Below the pieces are notes generated by a model. That model was not told the DNA's origin. It did no database searches and was given only the letters and a program-made list of their open reading frames with translations. DNA of 64,000 bases from CAWJMN01 sp963844055 (GTDB lineage Bacteria > Planctomycetota > Planctomycetia > Pirellulales > Pirellulaceae), in NCBI GenBank assembly GCA_963844055.1, contig CAWJMN010000001.1, positions 248,001 to 312,000 on the forward strand, in the 5' to 3' direction. Shown one piece after another: positions 17,534 through 27,218 of this stretch. Position 1 is the first letter of the stretch. Each line of letters opens with the position of its first letter. The translations under genes and the position numbers were made by a program.

Positions 17534-18871
17534 ATGAACCCCACTGAAGCTCCTGCCTCGTTTCTTGGCTCGTTTCCCACGCCACTTCCCTTTGTAAATG
17601 GTGGTGCGCCGGATGCCTTCTTCCCGAAGGAGCCCAAGACGTTTGAAGACCTGGGATTGCAAGCGGTGGATGTTGAAGCACTGGCCCTCAAGCAATTGCT
17701 GGTCTCTGGGAATACAGTGGGTCGCCGTATCGCGGAGCAGCTACGCTTGCCGTTTGGCATTTTGCAAGAGACGATGCGAAGCCTGAAGGCGCAACTGCTC
17801 GTTGGGTATCGCAGCCAAGCCCAGATGGGAGACTTTGAGTACGAGTTGACTCCCGAGGGAGAGGCCCGCGCTCGTTGGTATTCGCAAAAGTGCACCTACT
17901 GTGGTGCCGCGCCGGTTCCACTGCGCGATTATATCGACAGCGTCCATAAACAATCGATCCGTAAGTTCAAGCCTAAGGTAGCCGACCTCGCCAAAGCATT
18001 TGCCGACCTGTCGCTGTCTCCTTCCATGATTAGCCAAGTGGGACAAGCTATTCACGGCGGACGTGCGCTGTTTTTGTATGGCAGCCCAGGCAATGGCAAA
18101 ACTAGCATGGCCGAGCGGGTGATTCGGGCGGTCGATCAAACGATCTGGATTCCTCGCACAATTACGCTCACGGGTGAGATCATCCGCCTGTTTGATCCTG
18201 CCAGCCATGAAGAAGTGATTCCCGAAGGAACAGGCTCGATCCTGGATATGGTTCACTACGATCGCCGCTGGGTACAGATCAAGCGTCCATCGATCATTGT
18301 CGGCGGTGAGCTTCGCCTTGAGAACCTCGAAATCACCAATAATGAGAGTACCGGCATCATTGAGTCGCCATTGCAACTCAAGAGCAACGGCGGTGCCTTG
18401 GTGGTGGATGATTTTGGCCGACAACGGATGAGCACCAGCGAACTTCTCAACCGCTGGATCATTCCTTTGGAGAAGGGGCACGATTACCTGTCGCTTCCTT
18501 CGGGTCGACAAATCCAAGTACCGTTTGATTCGATCTTAGTATTTTCGACCAACCTAGAACCAAAAAACTTGGTGGATGAAGCTTTCTTGCGCCGGATTCC
18601 GTACAAGATTGAAGTGGTCGATCCTTCGCCACGTGAGTTTCGAGACCTGTTCAAGCATTGGTGTACCAAGCTGGGGCTGGAATACCGTGAAGATGCGTTT
18701 GAGCACTTGTTAACCAAGCACTTTGCCGAGCTGGGGCGTCCTTTGCGGTTCTGCTATCCGCGCGATCTGTTGACCCAGGTGAAGAACTTTTGCGAGTTCC
18801 ACGAGTTCCCGATGGTCCTGACAGACGTTGCCATGGATGTGGCGGCCAAGAACTATTTTGCCGGTCTGTAG
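17534..18871 (+). CDS. AAA-type ATPase with N-terminal winged-helix region
   Basis: The 445-residue protein has an N-terminal region with a winged-helix look (VDVEALALKQLLVSGNTVGR, RRIAEQLRLPFGILQETMRS), a CxxC (KCTYCGAAP, about residues 119-126) and an AAA core. Walker A is YGSPGNGKTS (residues 182-191) and Walker B is GALVVDDFGRQR (about 290-301). Sensor-like LVFSTNLEPKNLVDEAFLRR and a helical C-terminal lid follow. This architecture is conserved in planctomycetes and some proteobacteria, where it is annotated only as ATP-binding. It precedes a Ser/Thr kinase gene by 230 bases on the same strand, but the gap suggests separate promoters. A regulatory or secretion-associated role is possible. 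Confidence 0.75.
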   Translation: MNPTEAPASFLGSFPTPLPFVNGGAPDAFFPKEPKTFEDLGLQAVDVEALALKQLLVSGNTVGRRIAEQLRLPFGILQETMRSLKAQLLVGYRSQAQMGDFEYELTPEGEARARWYSQKCTYCGAAPVPLRDYIDSVHKQSIRKFKPKVADLAKAFADLSLSPSMISQVGQAIHGGRALFLYGSPGNGKTSMAERVIRAVDQTIWIPRTITLTGEIIRLFDPASHEEVIPEGTGSILDMVHYDRRWVQIKRPSIIVGGELRLENLEITNNESTGIIESPLQLKSNGGALVVDDFGRQRMSTSELLNRWIIPLEKGHDYLSLPSGRQIQVPFDSILVFSTNLEPKNLVDEAFLRRIPYKIEVVDPSPREFRDLFKHWCTKLGLEYREDAFEHLLTKHFAELGRPLRFCYPRDLLTQVKNFCEFHEFPMVLTDVAMDVAAKNYFAGL

Positions 18872-19101
18872 GCCAAAGCGTCGTAAATCCTCGGCATTTC
18901 GTGGCCATGGGCCGAATTGTAAACGTTTTGAGCGTTCGTATTGCGATGTCTGTTGTAAAAGACTAGCCTAATAGGGTGGTTTTTGAGTCGTAAGCCATCG
19001 CTTCGACACGCCTCAGATAAAGTTCCCCAGGTTAACAGTCCCGTTAGGGACAACTTGGACGTTGGCTGGCAAAATGCCGGCCGCCCTACGCAATAGCCCG
19101 G

Positions 19102-21240
19102 ATGAGCCAGCCCAACCCGCAGTCATTGGCCGAGCAGTCAGTGCAGCGATCAAGGTCACTTGATGCGTCAGGGGCTCGCGTTGACTTGGCACGGCTGGGG
19201 CAATCGCTGGTGCAAAAGCTCGCCGGCGATCCGCAGCTTCGGGTGGAAGATCTGCTGGACATCGCCGCCTACAGCGAACGGGGCTGGTTGCTTTCACAAC
19301 TGATCCCAGCTGAGGTCAACAAGCGACGGGCCAGTGGCGAGCAGCCAACCGTTGCGGAATACGTTTCCCGTTTTCCCGCCTATGAATCCGACGTGCGCAG
19401 CACCTTTGCAGAGATGGAGTCTTATTCCATCTCGATGTTGCCGACGTCGACGCTGGGGTTGGAGTCCAGTAAAGAGGTTTCGCTCACAGGCTCTGCGATA
19501 GAGTCGCCAAAGACGGCGGCAGAGTTTACCGGGCAATCGGTTGGGCGCTATCAACTGGAACGCTTGCTGGGGACCGGCGGATTTGCGCAGGTCTGGCTTG
19601 CGTACGATCCGCTGCTGGAACGGCGCGTCGCCATCAAGGTTACTCGGCCCGATCGCTTTTGGTCGATGGATGCCTACCGCAGCATGGCCGCCGAAGCACG
19701 ACGCGTTGCCAAATTGGGGCTCGCGGGAGTTGTACCGGTATACGACCTGGTAGAGCAGGGGAGTGACCTCTTCATCGTTTCGAAGTACATGGCGGGGGGA
19801 ACCTTGCGAGATGTGCTGCGGCAGCGGACGCTTTCGGTGCAAGAAGGAGTGGCCTTGCTTCGTAAGGTGTCGCTGACACTGCATAAGGCGCATCAGCAAA
19901 ACATTTTGCATCGCGACATCAAGTCAGGCAATATTCTGCTAGATGAAGAGGGAGAGCCGCACGTTGCAGACTTTGGCATTGCGGTAACGCAGCACGAGCA
20001 GGCTCGAGAATCACGGCAAATTTTAGGCTCGTTTAGCCACATGTCTCCTGAGCAAGCACGGGGAGAAAATCAGCAGCTAGATCCACGGACCGATATCTAC
20101 AGCCTGGGGATGGTGCTGTACGAAGTTTTGACGGGGCGGACTGCTTTTCGCGGTTCTACGGCGGAAGAGTTTTTGCAAAAGATTCAGAAGGAAACGCCGG
20201 TATCCCCTCGGGTGCATCGTCCGGAAATTCCGGTGGGGCTGGAAACGGTCTGCCTGAAGGCGCTCGCGAAAGATCCTATTGGCCGATTTGCGACGGCCTT
20301 GGACTTTGCCGAAGCGCTTCTCCCCTGGCACGGAATGGCAGCGCCGCAAGTTGCCGTACAAGACGTTTGGAAGCGAGACGCCGTTGCGGAAGACTCGCTT
20401 GCGTTGCAAATTGCCCAGCGTCCAACATTGTCGAAAATGGATTTTTGGACGTCGCTTGTCCTGATCAGCGGTAGCCTGGTTCTGGCCTTTGCACTGGGCG
20501 TGCGGTGGCTGACGGTCCCGCCAGCGACACCTTCAACGAAACCGGAGGAGCCGGCACTGCCCAGCTATCCGCTTCCGATTGCAGAGGCAGAAGTCATTCC
20601 GTGGCGAGTCTCGAAGGGTGACTTGGCAACGTGGTTTAAGGATTGGAAATGTCGTCCTAGCGAAATTCACTTCCCGGGATATGCCGGTACAGGCTCGATC
20701 TCGTATCGAACCGATGAGAAGCGATGTGAAGTTACCAGCAATGCCACCCGCTTGATTGCAATGGGAAACCTGAAGCCCGACAAGGACTATCAAATCGCCC
20801 TGACGTGCGGTCAACCGACGGCCACGGGAAGCTATGGACTGTTTTTTCAGTACAAGGTGAAGCTAGTGAATGGCACCCAGGTGCCGACCTACCATTGGAT
20901 CGTGCTAGAGAATCGCGAAATCAATAGCTCCGATCCGTTTCGAATTCTGCGGAAGGTGATTGTGCCGGGGGAGAGTGCCGCCGAGCCCTCTTCTATGGTG
21001 GAGTCGAATTATCAAGTCTTGGACCGGTACAACCCGACTCAGATGCCACAACTGGTTGTCCAGGTTGGCAAGTCTGGCCTGCAATTGGTTCGATATGACC
21101 AGGAAGATGTAACGCTCCCATTGTCGATGCCGGCCAATCCTAAGACGAAACTTCCCACCGAGTTTTCCGGCGTATGGGGATTGTTTCATAGTAACGGTAC
21201 CACATGGTTTGGTAGTCCTTTGATCGAAGAAATGGAGTAG
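19102..21240 (+). CDS. membrane-anchored serine/threonine protein kinase
   Basis: The 712-residue protein has a typical planctomycete layout. Residues 1-145 are a helical N-terminal region. The kinase domain (about 150-410) has LLGTGGFAQVWLAYD, the ATP lysine K179 in VAIKVTRP, ILHRDIKSGNILL (D272), VADFGIAV (D290) and FSHMSPEQARG, so all catalytic residues are present. One membrane helix (about residues 448-468) separates it from an extracytoplasmic part of about 230 residues (VIPWRVSKGDLATWFKDW onward) without a domain I can name. This is probably a sensory module. The next gene follows after only six bases, so the two are co-transcribed. Confidence 0.9.
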   Translation: MSQPNPQSLAEQSVQRSRSLDASGARVDLARLGQSLVQKLAGDPQLRVEDLLDIAAYSERGWLLSQLIPAEVNKRRASGEQPTVAEYVSRFPAYESDVRSTFAEMESYSISMLPTSTLGLESSKEVSLTGSAIESPKTAAEFTGQSVGRYQLERLLGTGGFAQVWLAYDPLLERRVAIKVTRPDRFWSMDAYRSMAAEARRVAKLGLAGVVPVYDLVEQGSDLFIVSKYMAGGTLRDVLRQRTLSVQEGVALLRKVSLTLHKAHQQNILHRDIKSGNILLDEEGEPHVADFGIAVTQHEQARESRQILGSFSHMSPEQARGENQQLDPRTDIYSLGMVLYEVLTGRTAFRGSTAEEFLQKIQKETPVSPRVHRPEIPVGLETVCLKALAKDPIGRFATALDFAEALLPWHGMAAPQVAVQDVWKRDAVAEDSLALQIAQRPTLSKMDFWTSLVLISGSLVLAFALGVRWLTVPPATPSTKPEEPALPSYPLPIAEAEVIPWRVSKGDLATWFKDWKCRPSEIHFPGYAGTGSISYRTDEKRCEVTSNATRLIAMGNLKPDKDYQIALTCGQPTATGSYGLFFQYKVKLVNGTQVPTYHWIVLENREINSSDPFRILRKVIVPGESAAEPSSMVESNYQVLDRYNPTQMPQLVVQVGKSGLQLVRYDQEDVTLPLSMPANPKTKLPTEFSGVWGLFHSNGTTWFGSPLIEEME

Positions 21241-21246
21241 TGCCAC

Positions 21247-21717
21247 TTGGCCAAGAAGACCTCAAAAAGTGTTGCGTTGACAGCCGTTCCTGTTCCTTTG
21301 GTTACCATCACGTATCCGGCGCCCGGCGGTAACGTAACACTTTCGAGTACATGCACGTTTACTGCCGAAGGTTCCGTCGACGCCAACGCGAGGCGAATTC
21401 TCTATGTTTACGTCGTCATTAATGGATCGACTTACTACGGCACGGTGCTGTCCGATCACCTTTGGATGGTCAGCAACATCGTTGGTCGCTTGGGGAACTG
21501 TAACAGCATGACGATTTACGCCTTTGTTTTGCTGCCAGATGGGCTGACAACGACGACTGTCAGTGCTTCTGTCTCGTTCACAGGAACGGGAGGAAGCAAT
21601 TTCTGCATGTCATGCCCTGAGATCAACGCCATGGTTGCGAAGAAAACGGCCAAGAAGGCGCCCGCAAAAAGCAGCACGCTTGCCAAGCAAAAACCTGCCA
21701 AGGCCGCGAAGGCGTAG
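21247..21717 (+). CDS. small protein with Ig-like strands and Lys/Ala-rich tail
   Basis: The 156-residue protein begins at a TTG (AKKTSKSVAL) six bases after the kinase stop, with GGAG about ten bases upstream. The middle (VTITYPAPGGNVTLSSTCTF, then TTTTVSASVSFTGTGG) looks like a beta-sandwich of the kind found in Ig-like or cadherin-like domains. The C terminus (from about residue 130, KKTAKKAPAKSS) is a Lys/Ala/Pro-rich tail like those of histone H1-like proteins. There is no signal peptide or known family. Coupling to the kinase suggests a substrate or partner, which is an inference. Confidence 0.6.
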   Translation: MAKKTSKSVALTAVPVPLVTITYPAPGGNVTLSSTCTFTAEGSVDANARRILYVYVVINGSTYYGTVLSDHLWMVSNIVGRLGNCNSMTIYAFVLLPDGLTTTTVSASVSFTGTGGSNFCMSCPEINAMVAKKTAKKAPAKSSTLAKQKPAKAAKA

Positions 21718-21753
21718 TGTTGTCCTTGGAGCTTTCAATTTGCTGACCGCAGG

Positions 21754-22851
21754 CTAGCGCGTCAGCAATGCAAGTACGCGAGCAACGCGATCTTCCCAAG
21801 GCTCGGCCGGTGCGGCGACCAGGGGAACCATCACTTCGCGTACTTTTTGTTGCTGTGCAGGCGACAAATAGTCGACGGGGCTTTTGCCGTCGACGCGCGC
21901 TAAACAGCAACTGACCAAATGACGACTGGCTCGCTTGCCAACCGCAGCCAATTCCTCGGCAGTGGGCCCCACGCCGGTATCACGCATGCTTTGAAGCGTT
22001 GTAACGTACGCATTCCAAAACGCATGAACAAGCTGTGCGTATTCAGCCTTTCGGGCACCTGACCACAGGGTTTTCAAAACCAAGTGCGTGCCGAAAAAGC
22101 CGAGGTCAAATGCAGGGTCACCATAGTGGCCTACTTCAAAATCGATCAACCACAGCGCTTGGCCTGCCACCAAGAGGTTTTTGGGGCTGAAGTCGCCATG
22201 CACTAGGCAATGCCGCTGCGACCAGCATTCGTCTACCAGCGAGGTAAGCGCGGGGGCCAAGTCAACGTGCTTGCTACGGGCCAGGAAGCGATAGTAGGGA
22301 TCGAGCCGGAGCGAGTCAAAGTACTGGCGATCTTCTAAGGAAGTGGCTAACGCGGGCTGATGCCATGATCCGCCATGTAGTCGCGCAAGAAGTACGCCAC
22401 ACGCCTGGGCCGTCTCGATGGAGACTTTGCCCGCCAGCATTTCTTGCTTCCAGGTGGAGTGGGGAACAGGGGCCGCCGTCATGGCGTAGCAGTGGGTGGG
22501 CCGATCCTCTCCTAGCAGGCGCGGCGTCTCGGCCACGATTGCGTTGGATTGCCTTGGGCTAGTCACAAACGGCTTTGATAACAGCTCTGAACAGGTGCGC
22601 AGGACTTCGACTTCGCGCCAGACGCGCCCTACATCACACAGCCATTCTTCCTTCACCTTCAGTTGGGGGAGTGCCTGTTTCACAACCAGCGGCTGAGAAA
22701 CGCCCTCCAGTTGTACAAGCATCACCGTGTTGGAAACGCCCCCTGATAGTTCGCGGGCCGACCAGTTGGATTCGCTGGTGATCAGCCCCATGCGCAGCAA
22801 GACGGCGCGCAGGTCTGCCGTGTTTTGAATGTTGGACGTGGAGTTGGCCAT
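21754..22851 (-). CDS. APH-family phosphotransferase (methylthioribose-kinase-like)
   Basis: The protein of about 365 residues has the aminoglycoside/choline-kinase fold: a start-proximal LSGGVSNTVMLVQL nucleotide loop, LVVKQALPQLKVKEEW (with a lysine for ATP), CLVHGDFSPKNLLV with the catalytic Asp, and LIDFEVGHYGDPAFDLGFF with the metal-binding Asp. The last motif resembles 5-methylthioribose kinases (MtnK), so a role in methionine salvage is possible; choline or sugar kinase is not excluded. I favour the ATG at 22851 over a GTG two codons upstream. It lies 26 bases downstream of the methyltransferase gene, probably in one operon. Confidence 0.75.
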   Translation of the reverse strand: MANSTSNIQNTADLRAVLLRMGLITSESNWSARELSGGVSNTVMLVQLEGVSQPLVVKQALPQLKVKEEWLCDVGRVWREVEVLRTCSELLSKPFVTSPRQSNAIVAETPRLLGEDRPTHCYAMTAAPVPHSTWKQEMLAGKVSIETAQACGVLLARLHGGSWHQPALATSLEDRQYFDSLRLDPYYRFLARSKHVDLAPALTSLVDECWSQRHCLVHGDFSPKNLLVAGQALWLIDFEVGHYGDPAFDLGFFGTHLVLKTLWSGARKAEYAQLVHAFWNAYVTTLQSMRDTGVGPTAEELAAVGKRASRHLVSCCLARVDGKSPVDYLSPAQQQKVREVMVPLVAAPAEPWEDRVARVLALLTR

Positions 22852-22876
22852 GGTCACAGGTATTACAGAGGTGCGT

Positions 22877-23809
22877 TTATTCAGCGGCCTTCTTCGTTGG
22901 CGTCCTGCGTGAGGACTTCTTCACTTCCGGTTCTTCGACGCTGGGCTCTTCCGGTTTGGCAGGGGCGGCATCTCCGTCTTCCGCAGGCAAATCGGCCGCA
23001 TCATCGCGCGAGAAGAACATCATGTGTTGCCAAGGGAGTCGCTTGTATTCTTTGGCCAGCTTATAGCCCTCGGGCAAGACTTCCTTTAGCACCTGCTCAC
23101 GCGTCATCTTGTGTTCCGGCTTGATCGGAACCTTTGGGTCTTCGGCGCGATATTCCACAAGGACGATCATCCCTTGCGGCGATAGCGCTTTGCGCATCGC
23201 TTGCAACATTTGCTCGGGATAGGAGAACTCGTGATAGACATCCACGAGCAAGATCAAATCAACCTTGCCCGCAGGGAGGCGTGGGTCGGAGAAGGTTCCT
23301 AAAATCGGCGAGATATTAGAAATGCCCAGTTGGTCGGCACGATCATTGAGGAACTTCAGCATCTCGGGCTGAATATCAACGCCATAGATATGTCCCGTGG
23401 GACCGACGGCTTGGGCCATCTTCAGCGAGTAAAATCCGTTGCCGCACCCCATGTCGCAAACGGTCATGCCTCGCTTGAGCCCAAGGTTTGCCAACATAAG
23501 TGAGCAGCGTTCTTCCTGCTCGCGATTGTCACGGATCAACCATTCGGCACCGAGGTAATGCATCGTTTGCGCAATCGTTCGCCCCTTGTACTCGGTCAAA
23601 GGGGGAGGCAACTTTTTGGTCTTCTTGGCAACTGCCTGCGTGTCGGCAGGATCGGTGGCACTTCCTTCTTCTTCGGCGGCGGCCGCCTCGGGTTCCTGGG
23701 CCAAAAGCTTTCGCCCGACAAGCGTTCCCGCACTGCTGCCAATGGCCAAGGCAACTGCGGTATAGGCTGCTATCCGAATCCAGGTCATCGGAACGAAGGC
23801 AATGGGCAT
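22877..23809 (-). CDS. membrane-anchored class I SAM methyltransferase
   Basis: The 310-residue protein has an N-terminal membrane or signal helix (about residues 10-35), an acidic Ala/Glu linker, a methyltransferase core and a Lys/Glu/Pro tail. The core has TVCDMGCGNGFYSLKMAQ (motif I with GCGNG), IYGVDIQPEM (motif II), KVDLILLVDVYHEF and MIVLVEYRAEDPKVPIK. The layout fits small class I methyltransferases often found in planctomycetes, where the signal segment suggests the enzyme faces the periplasm or membrane. The substrate is unknown. It lies 26 bases upstream of the phosphotransferase gene. Confidence 0.8.
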   Translation of the reverse strand: MPIAFVPMTWIRIAAYTAVALAIGSSAGTLVGRKLLAQEPEAAAAEEEGSATDPADTQAVAKKTKKLPPPLTEYKGRTIAQTMHYLGAEWLIRDNREQEERCSLMLANLGLKRGMTVCDMGCGNGFYSLKMAQAVGPTGHIYGVDIQPEMLKFLNDRADQLGISNISPILGTFSDPRLPAGKVDLILLVDVYHEFSYPEQMLQAMRKALSPQGMIVLVEYRAEDPKVPIKPEHKMTREQVLKEVLPEGYKLAKEYKRLPWQHMMFFSRDDAADLPAEDGDAAPAKPEEPSVEEPEVKKSSRRTPTKKAAE

Positions 23810-24008
23810 GGCAGAGTCTCAAGGGAGGTAGGAAACGGTCTCGCCGACGGATAGCCGCCGGACCGTCTCAAGTCTAAGGGAGCTAGTCTGCCTCTGGCAA
23901 TGGACTATGGGCCGAGAAGTCGTTGAGGGCCGCAGGCATTTGCGCTTGCACGGCCCAGCGACAGGCAAGTGAGTAAGCTAGATAAGCTTAAAGACCTTCC
24001 GATGACTC

Positions 24009-24656
24009 CTAAGAAGCCCAGAATTGCCACCAAGCGGGTTTGACCTTCGCCTTGAACATCTGTGGCCCCATCTTTTTGCCGTGGGACATTTGGCACCCTT
24101 CCAAGCATGCACCGACAAAGTCGGCCTTGCCGGTTTGGGCGTCAATCATGTTGGTTCCCGCGAGTTTGGCCCCTTCAAAGACAGCCCCAGCCAGATTGGC
24201 GCCGCGCATGTCTGCCGAAGTGAGGTCGGCCCGCGAGAAGTCGCATGCTAGTTCGGCCACGCTTAGGTCTGCATTGCAAAGTTTGGCATCGGAGAAGTCG
24301 CATTCCGCCAGTTTGGCGTACCGCAGGCAGGCGTTACGCAAATTGACGCCGTGGAAGCCAACCCCCTTAGCGAAGCAGTCGGTAAGGTCCGCCTTCACCA
24401 TGCTGGAACCGTCAAAGATGGATCCCGTCAGGAGGGCACTGGCAAAGTTTGCACCATCCAGTTTGCAGCCAGTGAAGTCGGAATCGCGCAGGTCAGCACG
24501 CTGAAAGTCGATGCCGGTTAGATCCATGCCAGCAAAGTTGGCACCCGGAAGTTTGATTCCCTGCAGGACAATCCCCGCGAGTTTGGTTCCTTCGACCGTA
24601 TGTAGTACGACGCCGGTTTCACGGTGCCGAATTTCGATGGACGCAGTGGTTGGCAT
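24009..24656 (-). CDS. pentapeptide-repeat protein
   Basis: I start at the ATG at 24656 because GAGGAGGG lies 8 bases upstream, a strong site; a longer frame runs to 24710. The 215-residue protein is built from A(D/N)Lxx repeats, for example GANFAGMDLTGIDFQRADLR, SIFDGSSMVKADLTDC and AKLAGTNMIDAQTGKADFVG, from about residue 25 to residue 195. This predicts a right-handed quadrilateral beta-helix. Some family members mimic DNA and protect gyrase; others are structural. No partner is evident and the neighbours are unrelated. Confidence 0.85.
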   Translation of the reverse strand: MPTTASIEIRHRETGVVLHTVEGTKLAGIVLQGIKLPGANFAGMDLTGIDFQRADLRDSDFTGCKLDGANFASALLTGSIFDGSSMVKADLTDCFAKGVGFHGVNLRNACLRYAKLAECDFSDAKLCNADLSVAELACDFSRADLTSADMRGANLAGAVFEGAKLAGTNMIDAQTGKADFVGACLEGCQMSHGKKMGPQMFKAKVKPAWWQFWAS

Positions 24657-25284
24657 CTGACAGACCCTCCTCAGTTCCTTGCCGAGCGCTAAAAGGTTGT
24701 CGCTTGGCAAAGATATGCCTCGGACGAACCCTCTTTCGCTTGGTCAGTTAAACACATTCAAAAGGACAAGGTTTCGCAGCGACTCATGCAAATCGACAAA
24801 CAGAGACCCCCAGCGATGATTAGATCGTGGTAGGCCTGTTGTTACAGGTGACAGACAAAACGAACCGTAGTTGGCGATGCCCTGAGGGAAATTATCGCAT
24901 ACACATTCCTCGTAGCGTCTTAAGACAAGACATCTAGAAGGGTGTTGCACGCGGAAAGAACCTCGTGGGTTCGTCCATTCACTCGCAACTTCGTAAGGTC
25001 GTAAACCCCTTTGCAAAAGTCGGAAAAATCTTCGGTGGAACGATTCAGCTTGCACGATCGCGGAGAGAGGAAAAATAAATGATGCCGTTAAACGTGCTTC
25101 ATCTTTGAGCTGAAGGTTCATCACCTCCTGAGGATCGAACGCATATCAGTTAGGACGTGCCGAAAGGTGGGATAAATCAGCGGCACATTTATTAAGCTAC
25201 ACGCCCGGCAAATCGGTGGCAATCGAGAAGTTTGCGGTTTGTCTATGCGCAAAGGCCGTCGCATGCTTCGCGGCAATTTTGTCC
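24657..25284. other. intergenic region with no supported gene
   Basis: About 630 bases. A minus-strand frame (24744-25124) has an AGGAGGTG near its start, but its composition is not protein-like and the Shine-Dalgarno match overlaps the start codon. I see no tRNA or recognisable RNA. The promoter of the pentapeptide-repeat gene should be here. Confidence 0.35.
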
Positions 25285-25307
25285 GCATTCCTTTACGGAA
25301 AGGATGC
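25285..25307 (-). terminator. hairpin downstream of the SpoU-family methyltransferase gene
   Basis: CATTCCTTT and AAAGGATG pair around ACGG about 22 bases past the stop of the minus-strand methyltransferase gene. The stem is short with one mismatch and there is no long U-run. Confidence 0.4.
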
Positions 25308-25328
25308 CGCCGTTACGAAATAGGCGGG

Positions 25329-26202
25329 CTAACCCTTGCTGCGTGCCTGGCGTTTACGGAGCGCTTCGTAGAACAATACGCCGGCCGAGACCGAAACATT
25401 GAGACTGTCGACAATTCCAAGCATGGGAAGTCGGACGGCCTGAATCGAAGGACCGGCCCAAACGGGGGAAAGTCCTTCTGCTTCACTGCCTAAAACCAGA
25501 GCACTGCTAAGGGAAAGATCAACGTCCGTGTACTCCACGGCCCCGTCAACACGTGCCGCTGAGCAGTTGAATCTTCCGCTCCCTCAGCCAGGTTATCGCT
25601 GGTTGGGCCTCGCAAACACAAATCGGCAGGGTAAACACTGCCCCCAGGCTGGCGCGAATGGTTGCAGGGTTAAAAAGATCGGTGCCGGCCGTGACAATCA
25701 TTACTCCGCTAACGCCGGCTGCATCGGCCGTACGCAAGATGGCGCCAACGTTCCCAGGCTTTTCTAATCCCTCAAGTACTGCAATCAATGTAGGCAGTCG
25801 CTTTGCGCTCTGTTTCGAACCGGGCGGATGAACGGCGCGTGGCTGAAACGATTGCAGGCTCATCGAAGGTGTTGCTGCTGTCGCGATCACGGGCTCTACC
25901 CGATCACCAAAGGCGAGCTTTTCCATCACATCGTAAGAGACCGTCGTGATACGAGCCCGATTGGTTTCAGCCCAGTCGAGAATCGGATCCGTTCCCTGCT
26001 GACGCGATGGTCCTGCGCTAGATTCCAGCAGCGAAGGGCAGACAAACAGTTCGACTTCTGTCAGGCCCGATTGCAAGCCGCGCCAAATCTCGCGCTCGCC
26101 ATCAATGATGATGCGTCCCTGCTGCGTACGGCCACGGCGATCGCGCAGGCGTACCGCGTCTTTGATGCGTGGGTTGTGCAGGCTTGTGATGGGAGGAAGC
26201 AT
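25329..26202 (-). CDS. TrmH/SpoU-family rRNA methyltransferase, interrupted by a +1 frameshift
   Basis: Two minus-strand frames encode one protein of about 290 residues. The first part has SLHNPRIKDAVRLRDRRGRT, the N-terminal substrate-binding domain, then LEGLEKPGNVGAILRTADAAG (SPOUT motif 1) and DLFNPATIRASLGAVFTLPI. The second part supplies ALVLGSEAEGLSPVW and VDSLNVSVSAGVLFYEAL, the SAM-binding knot. Without the second part the enzyme would be inactive. The break is at 25558-25564: CTG CTC A GCG GCA on the sense strand, where skipping A restores Leu-Ala. Family members 2'-O-methylate 23S rRNA. It starts six bases after the cdsA stop, in the same operon. Confidence 0.78.
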
Positions 26203-26208
26203 GTCGGC

Positions 26209-27129
26209 TTAGCTATGCATGAGGCCAAGTTTCCAAAACAGCAGCGCCACCGGCGCGGAAAGCAGCACCGAGTCCACAATATCTAAAACGCCCCCTAGGC
26301 CTGGCAGCCAGCTACTGCTGTCCTTTTGTCGCATGTCGCGCTTGAGCAGTGATTCTGCTAGGTCACCCACCATTCCTGCCAGTGCCAGGGCAATGCAGTA
26401 GGTGATCAGAATCGAGAGTGCAGGAGCGCGGTAAGTTGGCCCAATCATGCCCGGGGCAATCCACCAAAAATAAACGACCCCGGCAACACAGGCAGACAGC
26501 AGCCCGCCGGCCATCCCTTCCCAAGTCTTGCCCGGGCTGAGGATCGGCGTCATCTTATGGCGACCAAACATCCGCCCAAAGAAATAAGCTCCCGTATCGG
26601 TCATTTTGACGACCACCAGCACCGAGATCAGCGCGACAAGGCCATGCACGGCATCTTCGCCGACAAACCGAAGCATCGCCAGCAAGCGGAGCGAAATGCC
26701 TACGTAGAGTAAGGCAAAGCAAGCGAAGGCAACCTGCAAAATCGACTTACCCGGGGCTTCATAGCGGCGCATTTCTGCCAAGAATACCAGCAGCAAACTG
26801 AAGGCCAGCAAAAACGGTGCATCCACCTCGGCTACCCAAGATCGCAGCGGCACATTCCCAGTGGATATGGACGTTGGAATCCATCGCATCCAGACCGGAC
26901 GGCATCCATCCAGCGCCAGCAAACAGTTACCCAAATAAATGGGCCACGCGACCGGCTTGTTCCCCTGTGACTTTAGTAGCCACAGCACTTCTTCTGTTCC
27001 CATAATCGCAATGGTTAACAGGACAGGAGCAAGCCACATTCCGGGGTTGCTGCTGCGCTGATCCATCGCGACCAGCGTTAGCATGGTGGCAATAATGATG
27101 CACGCCGAAAGTAAACGCCAACGCAGCAC
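26209..27129 (-). CDS. cdsA: phosphatidate cytidylyltransferase
   Basis: The integral membrane enzyme makes CDP-diacylglycerol from CTP and phosphatidate, the branch point of phospholipid synthesis. The C-terminal signature is present: VKMTDTGAYFFGRMFGRHKM, LSPGKTWEGMAGG, then GDLAESLLKRDMRQKDSS and LPGLGGVLDIVDSVL, including the conserved aspartates that bind metal. About eight hydrophobic helices are visible. I choose the GTG at 27129 (VLRWRLLSACIII) since that matches the usual (M)LRWRLL N terminus; a frame reaching 27183 begins with non-conserved sequence. Upstream is uppS on the same strand, so lipid-carrier and phospholipid synthesis share the unit. Confidence 0.9.
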   Translation of the reverse strand: MLRWRLLSACIIIATMLTLVAMDQRSSNPGMWLAPVLLTIAIMGTEEVLWLLKSQGNKPVAWPIYLGNCLLALDGCRPVWMRWIPTSISTGNVPLRSWVAEVDAPFLLAFSLLLVFLAEMRRYEAPGKSILQVAFACFALLYVGISLRLLAMLRFVGEDAVHGLVALISVLVVVKMTDTGAYFFGRMFGRHKMTPILSPGKTWEGMAGGLLSACVAGVVYFWWIAPGMIGPTYRAPALSILITYCIALALAGMVGDLAESLLKRDMRQKDSSSWLPGLGGVLDIVDSVLLSAPVALLFWKLGLMHS

Positions 27130-27218
27130 GTGTGAAAAAGCTCCAAGGAGAGGGGATTCAAAGTGGACCGTCAATAAAGCCAAGCTGCGTTTTTACCAAC
27201 GACCAATGCATGGGTGAT

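Noticed and set aside
24744..25124. 126-residue minus-strand frame with an AGGAGGTG near its start
   Set aside because: The Shine-Dalgarno match overlaps the start codon and the composition is not that of a real protein; no family is recognised.
25110..25130. sequence resembling the 3' end of 16S rRNA (ATCACCTCCT)
   Set aside because: No other rRNA sequence is around it; a chance match or a ribosome site on the other strand explains it.
25558..25564. TrmH-like gene as a decayed pseudogene
   Set aside because: Only one break exists, at the shared heptamer, and all motifs on both sides are intact, so decay is less likely than error or recoding.
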